In this document: piece by piece, positions 54,654-63,445 of the stretch
How positions within the stretch are numbered: position 1 is the stretch's first letter
How the letters are laid out: each line of letters opens with the position of its first letter
Assembly (NCBI RefSeq): GCF_014207745.1
Contig: NZ_JACHJB010000002.1
Coordinates: 1,860,001-1,924,000, forward strand
Source of the DNA: Nonomuraea muscovyensis
GTDB lineage: Bacteria > Actinomycetota > Actinomycetes > Streptosporangiales > Streptosporangiaceae
Length of the DNA stretch: 64,000 nt
Direction of reading: 5' to 3'
Notes under the pieces: generated by a model
Told to the model about the DNA's origin: nothing
What the model saw: only the letters and a program-made list of their open reading frames with translations
The model's database searches: none
Program-made: the position numbers and the translations under genes

Positions 54654-55733
54654 GTGCAGTTCGGAATCTTCAGCGTCGGGGACGTGACCACCGACCCCAC
54701 CACGGGCCGGACTCCCAGCGAGGGCGAGCGCATCAAGGCCATGGTGACGATCGCGCTCAAGGCCGAGGAGGTCGGGCTCGACGTGTTCGCGACCGGCGAG
54801 CACCACAACCCGCCGTTCGTCCCCTCCTCCCCCACCACCCTGCTCGGCTACATCGCCGCCCGGACCGAGCGGCTCATCCTGTCCACGGCCACCACGCTGA
54901 TCACGACCAACGACCCGGTCAAGATCGCCGAGGACTACGCCATGCTGCAGCACCTGGCCGACGGCCGGGTGGACCTCATCCTGGGCCGGGGCAACACCGG
55001 GCCCGTCTACCCGTGGTTCGGGCAGGACATCCGGCAGGGCATCCCGCTCGCCATCGAGAACTACGCGCTGCTGCACAAGCTGTGGCGCGAGGACGTCGTC
55101 GACTGGGAGGGCCGCTTCCGCACACCGCTGCAGGGCTTCACCTCGACGCCGCGCCCGCTCGACGGGGTGCCGCCGTTCGTCTGGCACGGCTCCATCCGCA
55201 GCCCGGAGATCGCCGAGCAGGCCGCCTACTACGGTGACGGATTCTTCGCCAACAACATCTTCTGGCCGAAGGAGCACTTCATCCGGCTGATCACCCTCTA
55301 CCGGCAGAGGTACGCGCACTACGGGCACGGCACGCCCGAGCAGGCCGTCGTGGGCCTGGGCGGCCAGGTGTTCATGCGCAAGAACTCCCAGGACGCCGTC
55401 CGCGAGTTCCGCCCGTACTTCGACAACGCCCCCGTCTACGGCCACGGCCCCTCCCTGGAGGACTTCATGGCCGAGACGCCGCTCACGGTCGGCAGCCCGC
55501 AGCAGGTGATCGACCGGACGCTGGCCTTCCGCGAGCACTTCGGCGACTACCAGCGCCAGCTGTTCCTCATGGATCACGCCGGGCTGCCGTTGAAGACGGT
55601 GCTGGAGCAGCTCGACATCCTGGGCGAGGAGGTCGTGCCGGTGCTGCGCCGGGAGTTCGCCAAGAACCGTCCCGCCGGCGTGCCGGGCGCGCCCACCCAC
55701 GCCACGCGCGCGGCGGAGCCCTCCGCCGCCTGA
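54654..55733 (+). CDS. LLM flavin-dependent oxidoreductase (CE1758-like)
   Basis: A 359-residue luciferase-like monooxygenase. The N-terminal QFGIFSVGDV, TGEHHNPPFV, DGRVDLILGRGN and HGSIRSPEIAEQAAYYGDGFF motifs match the group whose gene is paired with an FMN reductase. It probably uses reduced FMN from the next gene, in a two-component system of unknown substrate. GTG start. The FMN reductase follows after 59 bases. Confidence 0.9.
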   Translation: MQFGIFSVGDVTTDPTTGRTPSEGERIKAMVTIALKAEEVGLDVFATGEHHNPPFVPSSPTTLLGYIAARTERLILSTATTLITTNDPVKIAEDYAMLQHLADGRVDLILGRGNTGPVYPWFGQDIRQGIPLAIENYALLHKLWREDVVDWEGRFRTPLQGFTSTPRPLDGVPPFVWHGSIRSPEIAEQAAYYGDGFFANNIFWPKEHFIRLITLYRQRYAHYGHGTPEQAVVGLGGQVFMRKNSQDAVREFRPYFDNAPVYGHGPSLEDFMAETPLTVGSPQQVIDRTLAFREHFGDYQRQLFLMDHAGLPLKTVLEQLDILGEEVVPVLRREFAKNRPAGVPGAPTHATRAAEPSAA

Positions 55734-55792
55734 GACCGCCACCCGGGACCGCGATGCGGGACCGCACCCCGAGACCGAAGAGGAGATCATCC

Positions 55793-56434
55793 ATGAAGCT
55801 CGTCGCCGTGTCGGCGGGGCTCAGCCAGCCGTCCTCCACCCGCCTGCTCGCCGACCGTCTCGCCCAGGCCACCCGCGCGCGCCTGGACGAGACTCCGGCC
55901 GCCGGCGCGCCCGCCGAGGTGCGGGTGATCGAGCTGCGCGACCTCGCCACCGACATCGCCAACGCCCTGGTGACCGGGTTCCCCAACGCCAGGCTGCGCG
56001 AGGCGGTCGAGGCCGTCACCGGCGCCGACGGCCTCATCGCGGTCACCCCGGTGTTCACCGCCTCCTACAGCGGCCTGTTCAAGTCGTTCGTGGACGTCCT
56101 CGACCCGGACGCGCTGGCGGGCACCCCGGTGCTGGTCGCCGCCACGGGCGGCACGGCCCGGCACTCGCTGGTGCTGGAGCACGCGATGCGCCCGCTGTTC
56201 GCCTACCTGCGGGCCGTGGTGGCGCCGACGGCCGTGTACGCGGCGTCGGAGGACTGGGGCGGCGGCGGTGACGCGTTCACCGAGGGCCTCGCCGAGCGGA
56301 TCGGGCGCGCGGGCGGAGAGCTGGCGGACCTCATGACGGGCCGGGCCGCCACCCGCCCCCGCCCGGCCGCGTCCGGCGACGAGGTGGAGGCGGTCGTGCC
56401 GTTCGAGGAGCAATTGGCCGCGCTCCGGCCGTGA
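55793..56434 (+). CDS. NAD(P)H-dependent FMN reductase (CE1759-like)
   Basis: A 213-residue flavodoxin-fold reductase with the N-terminal VSAGLSQPSSTRLL flavin loop and the PVFTASYSGLFKSFVDVLDP substrate loop. It supplies reduced FMN to the adjacent LLM enzyme. The ATG at 55793 follows a GAGGAG site; sequence further upstream is not family-like. Confidence 0.9.
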   Translation: MKLVAVSAGLSQPSSTRLLADRLAQATRARLDETPAAGAPAEVRVIELRDLATDIANALVTGFPNARLREAVEAVTGADGLIAVTPVFTASYSGLFKSFVDVLDPDALAGTPVLVAATGGTARHSLVLEHAMRPLFAYLRAVVAPTAVYAASEDWGGGGDAFTEGLAERIGRAGGELADLMTGRAATRPRPAASGDEVEAVVPFEEQLAALRP

Positions 56435-56479
56435 CCGGGTTTTGTCGGATTCGCCCCCGGCGCCCCGTTCGGACGAGTA

Positions 56480-56510
56480 CCGTTCGTTAGGAAAGCTTCC
56501 TAACGAACGG
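56480..56510. promoter_or_regulatory. Perfect 31-bp palindrome upstream of chitosanase
   Basis: Two perfect 14-bp arms (left arm CCGTTCGTTAGGAA, right arm its complement) flank an AGC centre and end seven bases before the chitosanase ATG. Position and perfect symmetry indicate a repressor operator. Streptomyces chitosanase genes are known to be controlled through a palindrome near the start by a ROK-type repressor; whether this is that site is inferred. Confidence 0.7.
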
Positions 56511-56517
56511 ACCACTC

Positions 56518-57294
56518 ATGTCGTTGACGGCCCTCGCGTCCTCCGCCCTCGCCCTCACGCTGTCCTTAACGGGCCAGGCGCCCGCCGATCTCACCGATCC
56601 ACACAAGAAGGACATCGCCATGCGGCTGGTGTCGAGCGCGGAGAACTCCTCGCTCGACTGGAAGGCGCAGTACGGCTACATCGAGGACATCAAGGACGAC
56701 CGCGGGTACACGGCCGGCATCATCGGGTTCTGCTCCGGGACGGGCGACATGCTCGAACTCGTCGAACTGTACACCGCACGCAAACCGGGCAACGTGCTGG
56801 CCAGGTACCTGCCCGCGCTCCGCAAGGTCAACGGCACGGCCTCCCACAAGGGCCTCGACCCCCACTTCACCCGCGACTGGAAGACGGCGGCCAAGGACCC
56901 GGTCTTCCAGCGGGCCCAGAACGACGAGCGCGACCGCGTCTACTTCAACCCAGCGGTCGAGCAGGCCAAGAAGGACGGGCTGCGGGCGCTGGGGCAGTTC
57001 GCCTACTACGACGCCATGGTCATGCACGGGCCCGGCGGCGACCGGCTGAGCTTCGGCGGCATCCGCAAGTCGGCCCTCGCCAAGGCCAGGCCCCCGGCGC
57101 AGGGCGGGAACGAGACCACGTACCTCAACGCGTTCCTCGACGCCCGCAAGGCGGCCATGAAGGCGGAGGAGGCGCACGAGGACACCAGCCGCGTGGACAC
57201 CGCGCAGCGGGTCTTCCTCAAGAAGGGCAACCTCGACCTCGATCCGCCGCTGACCTGGAAGGTGTACGGCGACAGCTACACCATCAAGAAGTGA
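56518..57294 (+). CDS. csn: GH46 chitosanase
   Basis: A 258-residue secreted endo-chitosanase. A short signal peptide (about 1-23, ending GQAPA) is followed by a GH46 domain very close to the Streptomyces N174 type. The catalytic pair is E42 in SSAENSS and D60 in EDIKDDRGY, with the 18-residue spacing of that enzyme. It hydrolyses beta-1,4-glucosamine chains of chitosan from fungal walls. The start lies seven bases after a large palindrome and has no clear ribosome site. Its 3' end overlaps the convergent DUF4132 gene by 11 bases. Confidence 0.95.
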   Translation: MSLTALASSALALTLSLTGQAPADLTDPHKKDIAMRLVSSAENSSLDWKAQYGYIEDIKDDRGYTAGIIGFCSGTGDMLELVELYTARKPGNVLARYLPALRKVNGTASHKGLDPHFTRDWKTAAKDPVFQRAQNDERDRVYFNPAVEQAKKDGLRALGQFAYYDAMVMHGPGGDRLSFGGIRKSALAKARPPAQGGNETTYLNAFLDARKAAMKAEEAHEDTSRVDTAQRVFLKKGNLDLDPPLTWKVYGDSYTIKK

Positions 57295-59569
57295 CCGGCG
57301 TCTCCGGAGGAACGATCTGCCGCCGGATCGACGCGTCGGCGATCGAGGCGTCGGCCGCGAGCAGGAACGCCTTGCTGAGGATGAGGGCCAGCAGGCCGTC
57401 CTCCTCGAACGGCAGGAAGAGGCCACGCCTCGGCCGCCGCGCGGGCACGACGCACAGGTGGACGTCGCCGGGGTCCATGAGGACGCTCGCGGTGCCGAGG
57501 TGGATCCGGTAGGTGCGCAGGTCGCCGCGGACCACCAGGTGGCGGGGGGTGAGCTCGCACCGCCCGGCGATGGCGGTGCGGGGCAGGAGCCGCGCCAGCG
57601 CGTCGGCGCGCGTCACGGCCGACGGCGCCAGCTCGCCGCAGGCCGCCTCGCGCCAGTAGGCCGCGTGCCGGTCTCCGGCGCGCCGGAGACCGTCGGGGTC
57701 GGCCGCGATGGAGGCGACCGCCACGAACAGGTCCACGTCGCGCATCGCCTCGCTGAACACCCGCGGCGGCACCTCGGCCAGGCCGCTCTCCCGCCACCTG
57801 GCGCCGTGGCGGCGGTCGAAGCGCACCTCGCCGGTCACGGCCAGGTCGTCCCCACCCACCGCCTCGTAGCCGAACCGGGCCCGCCACGCTCCGTCGGCCA
57901 GCTCCTTCTTCGCCTCGGCCGCGCCGCCGTCGTGGAAGGGGTCAAGCCATCCGGGCCGCCAGCCGCGTCCCTTGGCCAGCGCGTAGACACGCCGCTGGTC
58001 GACGATGTGGCCGGCGAAGCGGATGGAGGCGACCCCGGCCTCCTCCTCGGCCGGGGTGAGGTGGTAGACCTCGCGAAAGGCCTGCTTGACCGGCTGGCGC
58101 AGGCGCCGCCCGGTCACCGTCTCGCGCCAGGCTGCCACCTCCTCCGGCCGGGCACGGCCGGGATGCCACAGCCGCACCGTGCCCCGGCCGGGGTCGGCGG
58201 GGTCCCCGGGGAGGAACGTGGCGCCGTCCCCGGCCTGCCAGACGAGGCCTCTCGTCACCGCGCCGGTGATCGGGTGGTCGCGGTAGTGGCGCGCCCACTC
58301 CTCGTACGGCCAGGCGCGCTCGACGGCGAACAGCGCCTCGACGCGGGCCCGCTCGGCCGCCAGCGTCCGCCGGACCTCCTTGGCGACGGCCCTGACGTGG
58401 GAAGCGTCGCCGGGCAGCCTGGTGCGGCCGGCACCCGTGCCCGCGGTCAGCCGCACGGCGGCCGGATCGCGCACCGCCAGCGTCACGGTCCGCTCCCCGA
58501 GCTCCCAGGTGCGGGTGCCGTCGTTGGCCAGGCCGTGGCGGGGCACGTTGCGCTCGACGAGCTGGGCGGCGGTGACGCCCGCACCCGCGGCGGCGACGGC
58601 CAGCGCCGTGTCGACCTGCTTGAGCAGCGCCCCGGACGTGATCGTCCGCCGCAGGCGGTGCAGCGCCTCGACGGCGCCGGTCCCCGCACAGACGGCGAGC
58701 GCGTTGAGCGCGCTGCCCGCCAGCCGCCACACGAGCATGTCGCCGGCCGCCCGCTCGGCGAGCCGCGCCAGCGCCGCGACGATCGAGCCGCCACCTGCCG
58801 CCGGGTCGCCACCACCGGTCGCGAGGTCACCACCGGTCTCCAGGTCGCCACCACCGGTCGCAAGGTCACCACCGGTCTCCAGGTCGCCACCACCGGCCGC
58901 GGGCTCTCCGCCGCCTGCCGCGCGGGCGTCATCGCGGTGGCGTGCCTCCCGGGCTGTGGCGCCGTCGCTCAGGGCCGCCGCCCAGACCAGGCCGCGGGCC
59001 AGGTCGGAGTCGGCCTCCGAGACGAAGACCCGGAAGGCGAAGCCGGAGCCGATCGACTCCGAGGCGGTGACGAGCGCGTCGAAGGCGAACCGGGCCGCCC
59101 GCCGCGCCTCGTCCGGCGCGAGGAGGTCGAGGCAGCGGGAGCGCCAGGTCTTCGACGGCCGCGGCCCGCCCACCGTGGTCAGGTGACGCATCAGCTCCAC
59201 CACCTCCGGAGCCGGCGCGTCGCCCAGGTGGGCGCGGACGGCCGCGGCCCAGCCGCCCGGCCCGAGCGGCAGCTTCAGCGGCCGCGGATGGACCTCGGCG
59301 AACCGCCGCAGCAGCCGCCGTCGCTCGTCCGGATCGACCTGACTCTCCTCCACGGCCCCGGCCAGCCGCTCGACCGCCGGCCACAGCGCGAGCCGGTCGT
59401 CCGGCCCGAGCCGCAGCGCCAGGTCGGCGAGGTGAGCCAGCCAGCGCTCCTCGCGCCAGTGGAGGTCACTCTCGGCCGCGCCGGTGACCAGCTCCGTCAG
59501 CTCGGTGAGGTCCGGGTGCTCGGCGCGGAGCACCCGGGCGCGCAGCGCGCGCTTGTCCGCGTCGTCCAC
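57284..59569 (-). CDS. DUF4132 domain protein
   Basis: A 761-residue protein whose C-terminal half carries the DUF4132 signature: WRETVTGRRLRQPVKQAFREVYHLTPAEE, FAGHIVDQ, ALAKGRGW and, later, FSEAMRDVDLFVAVASI. DUF4132 proteins are of unknown function and are sometimes linked to MolR/WGR proteins. The middle (about 215-255) is a Gly/Asp/Thr spacer built from two 39-bp repeats encoding GGGDLETGGDLAT. GTG start at 59569. No operon partner is evident. Confidence 0.82.
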   Translation of the reverse strand: MDDADKRALRARVLRAEHPDLTELTELVTGAAESDLHWREERWLAHLADLALRLGPDDRLALWPAVERLAGAVEESQVDPDERRRLLRRFAEVHPRPLKLPLGPGGWAAAVRAHLGDAPAPEVVELMRHLTTVGGPRPSKTWRSRCLDLLAPDEARRAARFAFDALVTASESIGSGFAFRVFVSEADSDLARGLVWAAALSDGATAREARHRDDARAAGGGEPAAGGGDLETGGDLATGGGDLETGGDLATGGGDPAAGGGSIVAALARLAERAAGDMLVWRLAGSALNALAVCAGTGAVEALHRLRRTITSGALLKQVDTALAVAAAGAGVTAAQLVERNVPRHGLANDGTRTWELGERTVTLAVRDPAAVRLTAGTGAGRTRLPGDASHVRAVAKEVRRTLAAERARVEALFAVERAWPYEEWARHYRDHPITGAVTRGLVWQAGDGATFLPGDPADPGRGTVRLWHPGRARPEEVAAWRETVTGRRLRQPVKQAFREVYHLTPAEEEAGVASIRFAGHIVDQRRVYALAKGRGWRPGWLDPFHDGGAAEAKKELADGAWRARFGYEAVGGDDLAVTGEVRFDRRHGARWRESGLAEVPPRVFSEAMRDVDLFVAVASIAADPDGLRRAGDRHAAYWREAACGELAPSAVTRADALARLLPRTAIAGRCELTPRHLVVRGDLRTYRIHLGTASVLMDPGDVHLCVVPARRPRRGLFLPFEEDGLLALILSKAFLLAADASIADASIRRQIVPPETPVTS
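58805..58882. repeat. Two 39-bp in-frame repeats in the DUF4132 gene
   Basis: Adjacent copies (58805-58843 and 58844-58882) differ at about one base and encode a 13-residue Gly-rich unit. A partial third copy follows. Confidence 0.8.
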
Positions 59570-59642
59570 GGTGCCGGATCATGCCGTACCGCACCGACAA
59601 GATCGCCGCTCGTGCGGCACGGCATCGGCACCGCGGGGGCGG

Positions 59643-61697
59643 CTAGCGGAGGAAGGCGGCGGCCACGCCGGCGTCCACCGGGATGTGCAGGCCGGTCGTG
59701 TGCGACAGCTCGCCGCCCGTGAGGGCGAACACCGCGGCCGCCACGTGCTCCGGCAGCACCTCGCGCTTGAGCAGCGTGCGCTGGGCGTAGAACTCGCCGA
59801 GCCGCTCCTCCTCGACCCCGTACACCGCCGCGCGGTTGGCGCCCCAGCCGGAGGCGAAGATGCCGGAGCCGCGCACCACGCCGTCGGGGTTGATGCCGTT
59901 GACGCGGATGCCGTGGCCGCCCAGCTCGGCCGCGAGCAGCCGCACCTGGTGGGCCTGGTCGGCCTTGGCGGCGCCGTAGGCGACGTTGTTGGGGCCGGCG
60001 AAGACGGCGTTCTTGGAGGAGATGTAGACGATGTCGCCGCCCATCGCCTGGTCGATCAGCACGCGCGCGCTCTCGCGCGAGACGAGGAACGAGCCGCGGG
60101 CCATCACGTCGTGCTGCAGGTCCCAGTCGGCGAGCGTGGTCTCCAGCAGGGAGCGCGACAGCGACAGGCCGGCGTTGTTGACCACCAGGTCGACGCCGCC
60201 GAAGGCGAGGACCGCCTGCCGTACGGCCTCGGCGACCTGTTCCTCGGAGGTGACGTCCACCTCGGCGGCGATCGCGACGTCCGCGGCCCGCAGCGCCTTG
60301 GCGCCGAGCTCGGCGGCGACCTTGCCGGCGGCGGCGACGTCGCGGTCGGCGACGACCACGCAGGCTCCCTCGGCGGCCAGCTTGCGGGCGGTGGCCGCGC
60401 CGATGCCGGAGCCGCCGCCGGTGATCAGGGCGACGCGCCCGGCCAGCGGCTTGGGCGCGGGCAGGCGCCGCAGCTTGGCCTCCTCCAACTCCCAGTACTC
60501 GATGCGGAACTTCTCCGACTCCGCGATCGGCTGGTAGCTGGACAGCGCCTCGGCGCCGCGCATCACGTTGACGGCGTTGACGTAGAACTCGCCGGCCACC
60601 CGCGCGGTCTGCTTGTCCTTGCCGAAGCTGAACATGCCGACGCCGGGCACCAGCACGATCGCCGGGTCCGCGCCGCGCATCGGCGGCGAGTCGGGCGTGG
60701 CGTGCCGGTCGTAGTAGGCGGCGTACTCCTCGCGGTAGCGGGCGTGCAGCTCCCGCAGCCGGGCCACGGCCTCCTCCAGCGGCGCGTTCGGAGCCAGGTC
60801 CAGCACGAGCGGGGCGACCTTGGTGCGCAGGAAGTGGTCCGGGCAGGACGTGCCGAGCGCGGCCAGGCGGGGGTGCTCGGCGCGGGCGAGGAAGTCGAGG
60901 ACCTCCGGCGAGTCGGTGTAGTGGCCGACCTGGCGGACGTCGGTGCTCGCCAGGCCGCGGACCACCGGGAACAGCTCGGCTGCGCGGCGGCGGCGGGCCT
61001 CCTCGGGCAGCGGCTCGTGGATCACGGGGCCGAACGGGTCGGACCGGCCGTGCTCGGCGATGTACCGCTCGGCGGTGCGGATGATCTCCAGGGAGTTGGC
61101 CCGGCACTCCTCGCTGGTGGCGCCCCAGGCGGTGATGCCGTGGCCGCCCAGGATGCAGCCGACGGCCTGGGGGTTGGCCGCCTTGATGGCGGAGATGTCG
61201 AGGCCGAGCTGGAAGCCGGGGCGCCGCCAGGGCACCCACACGACCCGGTCGCCGAAGATCCGCTCGGTCAGCGCGGGGCCGTCGGCCGCGGTGGCGATGG
61301 CGATGCCGGAGTCGGGGTGGAGGTGGTCGACGTGGGCGGCGTCCACGAGGCCGTGCATGGCGGTGTCGATGGACGGCGCGGCGCCGCCCTTGCCGTGCAG
61401 GCAGTAGTCGAACGCGGCGACCATCTCGTCCTCGCGCTCCTCGCCGGGGTAGACGCCGGTCAGGGCGCGCAGCCGGTCGATGCGGAGCACGGCGAGGCCA
61501 GCGGCGGTGAGCGTGCCGAGGTCGCCGCCGGAGCCCTTCACCCACATCAGCTCGACGTCGTCGCCCGTCACCGGGTCGGTCGCGGCGGCCTTGGCGGAGG
61601 TGTTGCCGCCCGCGTAGTTGGTGTTGCGCGGGTCGGCGCCGAGCGCGTGCGATCGGTCCAGCAGTTCCTGTACGGCCTGCGGTCGTGCGGCTTGCAT
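59643..61697 (-). CDS. rhaD: Bifunctional rhamnulose-1-phosphate aldolase/short-chain dehydrogenase
   Basis: A 684-residue two-domain enzyme. Residues 1 to about 400 are a class II aldolase (NTNYAGGNTSAK; a HVDHLHPDS zinc-ligand region; GGHGITAWG). About 430-684 is an SDR (GGGSGIG; NNAG; YISSKNAVF; YGAAK). This fusion cleaves L-rhamnulose 1-phosphate to dihydroxyacetone phosphate and L-lactaldehyde and oxidises lactaldehyde. The ATG at 61697 shares a base with the rhaI stop (TGATG); an in-frame ATG 12 bases earlier is possible. Confidence 0.95.
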   Translation of the reverse strand: MQAARPQAVQELLDRSHALGADPRNTNYAGGNTSAKAAATDPVTGDDVELMWVKGSGGDLGTLTAAGLAVLRIDRLRALTGVYPGEEREDEMVAAFDYCLHGKGGAAPSIDTAMHGLVDAAHVDHLHPDSGIAIATAADGPALTERIFGDRVVWVPWRRPGFQLGLDISAIKAANPQAVGCILGGHGITAWGATSEECRANSLEIIRTAERYIAEHGRSDPFGPVIHEPLPEEARRRRAAELFPVVRGLASTDVRQVGHYTDSPEVLDFLARAEHPRLAALGTSCPDHFLRTKVAPLVLDLAPNAPLEEAVARLRELHARYREEYAAYYDRHATPDSPPMRGADPAIVLVPGVGMFSFGKDKQTARVAGEFYVNAVNVMRGAEALSSYQPIAESEKFRIEYWELEEAKLRRLPAPKPLAGRVALITGGGSGIGAATARKLAAEGACVVVADRDVAAAGKVAAELGAKALRAADVAIAAEVDVTSEEQVAEAVRQAVLAFGGVDLVVNNAGLSLSRSLLETTLADWDLQHDVMARGSFLVSRESARVLIDQAMGGDIVYISSKNAVFAGPNNVAYGAAKADQAHQVRLLAAELGGHGIRVNGINPDGVVRGSGIFASGWGANRAAVYGVEEERLGEFYAQRTLLKREVLPEHVAAAVFALTGGELSHTTGLHIPVDAGVAAAFLR

Positions 61698-62863
61698 CAG
61701 GCTCCCCATCCTGCCTGCGCGCCACCGATCCGCTCGGTGGCGATCTTGTCGAAGTATCCGGACCTGGCGTAGGCGGCCATCGGGTCCGGGTCGAGGCCCA
61801 TCTCCTCGCGCAGCTCGGCGAGCAGCGGGCGCACGTCGGTGTTGTAGGCGTCCATGAACGCGGCGTTCGCGGCGAGCACGTCGCCCGCGCGCTGGGCGGC
61901 GGCCAGCGCCTCGCGGTCCACGAGCAGCGCCTTGGCGGTGGCCTCCTGGACGTTCATCACCGACCGGATCTGGCCGGGGATCTTGGGCTCGATGTTGTGG
62001 CACTGGTCGAGCATGAACGCCGTGTCCTCGGTGTACCCGCCGCCCCTGATCACCTCGTACATGATGCGGAAGAGCTGGAACGGGTCGGCCGCGCCCACCA
62101 TGAGGTCGTCGTCGGCGTAGAAGCGCGAGTTGAAGTCGAACCCGCCGAGCTTGCCCTCGCGCAGCAGGAACGCCACGATGAACTCGATGTTCGTGCCGGG
62201 GGCGTGGTGGCCGGTGTCGACCACGACCTGGGCCTTGGGGCCGAGCTTGAGGCAGTGGGCGTAGGCGGTGCCCCAGTCGGGCACGTCGGTCGTGTAGAAG
62301 GCCGGCTCGAACAGCTTGTACTCCAGCAGGAACCTCTGGTCGTCGCCGAGCCGCTCGTACACGGCGGCCAGCGCCTCGGCCAGCCGGTCCTGCCGGGCGC
62401 GGATGTCGTCCTGGCCCGGGTAGTTGGTGCCGTCGGAGAACCACAGCTTGAGCGTGTCGGACCCGGTCTGGTCCATGATGTCCACGCACTCGATCAGGTG
62501 GGCCAGCGCCTTCTTGCGGACCACCGGGTCGGGGTGGGTGACGCTGCCGAGCATGTAGTCGTCGTCCTGGAAGACGTTGGAGTTGATCGCGCCGATGCGC
62601 ACGCCCTGCTCGGCGGCGTGCCGGGCCAGGTCGGCGTAGTCGTCGACCTTGTCCCACGGGATGTGCAGCGCCACGGTCGGCGCGACGCCCGTGAAGCGGT
62701 GCACCTGGGCGGCGTCGGCCAGTTTCTCGTACGGGTCGCGCGGCACCCCCTTCTGCGCGAACACCTTGAACCTGGTGCCTGAGTTCCCGTAGGCCCAGGA
62801 CGGCGTCTCGATGCGTTGCCGCCGGAGCTCTTCCTTGATCAAGTTCTTCCCCGATTCAGTCAA
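61697..62863 (-). CDS. rhaI: L-rhamnose isomerase
   Basis: A 388-residue RhaI-type isomerase (Pseudomonas stutzeri class, not RhaA) converting L-rhamnose to L-rhamnulose. The conserved ETPSWAYGNSGTRFKVF near residue 19, KLWFSDGTNYPGQDD, LEYKLFEPAFY, VDTGHHAPGTNIEF and GFDFNSRFYADDD blocks hold the metal ligands and catalytic residues. The TTG start at 62863 overlaps the rhaM stop by eight bases; a second TTG seven codons on behind GGGGAAG is an alternative. Confidence 0.95.
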   Translation of the reverse strand: MTESGKNLIKEELRRQRIETPSWAYGNSGTRFKVFAQKGVPRDPYEKLADAAQVHRFTGVAPTVALHIPWDKVDDYADLARHAAEQGVRIGAINSNVFQDDDYMLGSVTHPDPVVRKKALAHLIECVDIMDQTGSDTLKLWFSDGTNYPGQDDIRARQDRLAEALAAVYERLGDDQRFLLEYKLFEPAFYTTDVPDWGTAYAHCLKLGPKAQVVVDTGHHAPGTNIEFIVAFLLREGKLGGFDFNSRFYADDDLMVGAADPFQLFRIMYEVIRGGGYTEDTAFMLDQCHNIEPKIPGQIRSVMNVQEATAKALLVDREALAAAQRAGDVLAANAAFMDAYNTDVRPLLAELREEMGLDPDPMAAYARSGYFDKIATERIGGAQAGWGA

Positions 62864-63167
62864 TGTGGAACACTTCCTCCAGGGTGAGGAACCCCTCGTC
62901 AGGCCGTCCCGCCTCGAAGAAGGGCGCCATCTCGGCCTGCCACCTGTCGTTGACGTCCGTCTGCGCCATCCGCCGCTGGGCGGCCTCGAAGTCGTCGGTC
63001 TCCAGGTAGCCGACGAGCAGGCCGTCCTCGCGCAGGAACAGCGAGTAGTTGCCCCAGCCCGCCTTCCGCAGGGCCTCGATCATGTCGGGCCACACGGCCC
63101 GGTGGCGTTCGCGGTACTCGTCGAGTCGCTCACTGCGCACTTTCAGCAGGAAGCACACGCGTTGCAT
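62856..63167 (-). CDS. rhaM: L-rhamnose mutarotase
   Basis: A 103-residue RhaM/RhaU-type enzyme interconverting L-rhamnose anomers. The catalytic His is in ERHRAVWPDM near residue 20, and the family WGNYSLFL and DRWQAEMAPFFE motifs are present. It is the first gene of the rhaMID operon, with an AAGG site upstream of the ATG at 63167. Confidence 0.93.
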   Translation of the reverse strand: MQRVCFLLKVRSERLDEYRERHRAVWPDMIEALRKAGWGNYSLFLREDGLLVGYLETDDFEAAQRRMAQTDVNDRWQAEMAPFFEAGRPDEGFLTLEEVFHID

Positions 63168-63336
63168 GGCGACCTTCCCTCGCTTCCGGTCACTGGATGA
63201 TCTTCGGTGGTGTGGGGTCCGCGCCGCCGCCGGGAGGGTGGACACCGGCGGGCGTTCGTGGCGAGAGCGGCTCCGAAGGGCTTGCCCGCGTGCGCGAGAG
63301 CGCGTGTGGAGAGTGCACTCATCCGTCCTCCGCGCA

Positions 63337-63350
63337 ACAAACGTTTTAAA
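63337..63350. promoter_or_regulatory. LacI-like operator candidate 1 (AAACGTTTTAAA)
   Basis: AAACGTTT with its CG centre at 63342-63343 lies in the divergent rhaM-rhamnulokinase gap. The word ACGTTTTAA is shared with the second site at 63431. Confidence 0.45.
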
Positions 63351-63422
63351 GGGATGGTCCCGGAATCTAGGGGCTTCGGCCTGCGGGCGTCAATGGGCGC
63401 CTCGGCGATATGGCGGGATCGT

Positions 63423-63440
63423 GATTGATACGTTTTAATC
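63423..63440. promoter_or_regulatory. LacI-like operator candidate 2
   Basis: GATTGATACGTTTTAATC is an 18-base imperfect palindrome (7 of 9 positions) centred on CG, ending five bases before the kinase ATG. Occupancy would block the kinase start region. Confidence 0.5.
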
Positions 63441-63445
63441 GGAGG

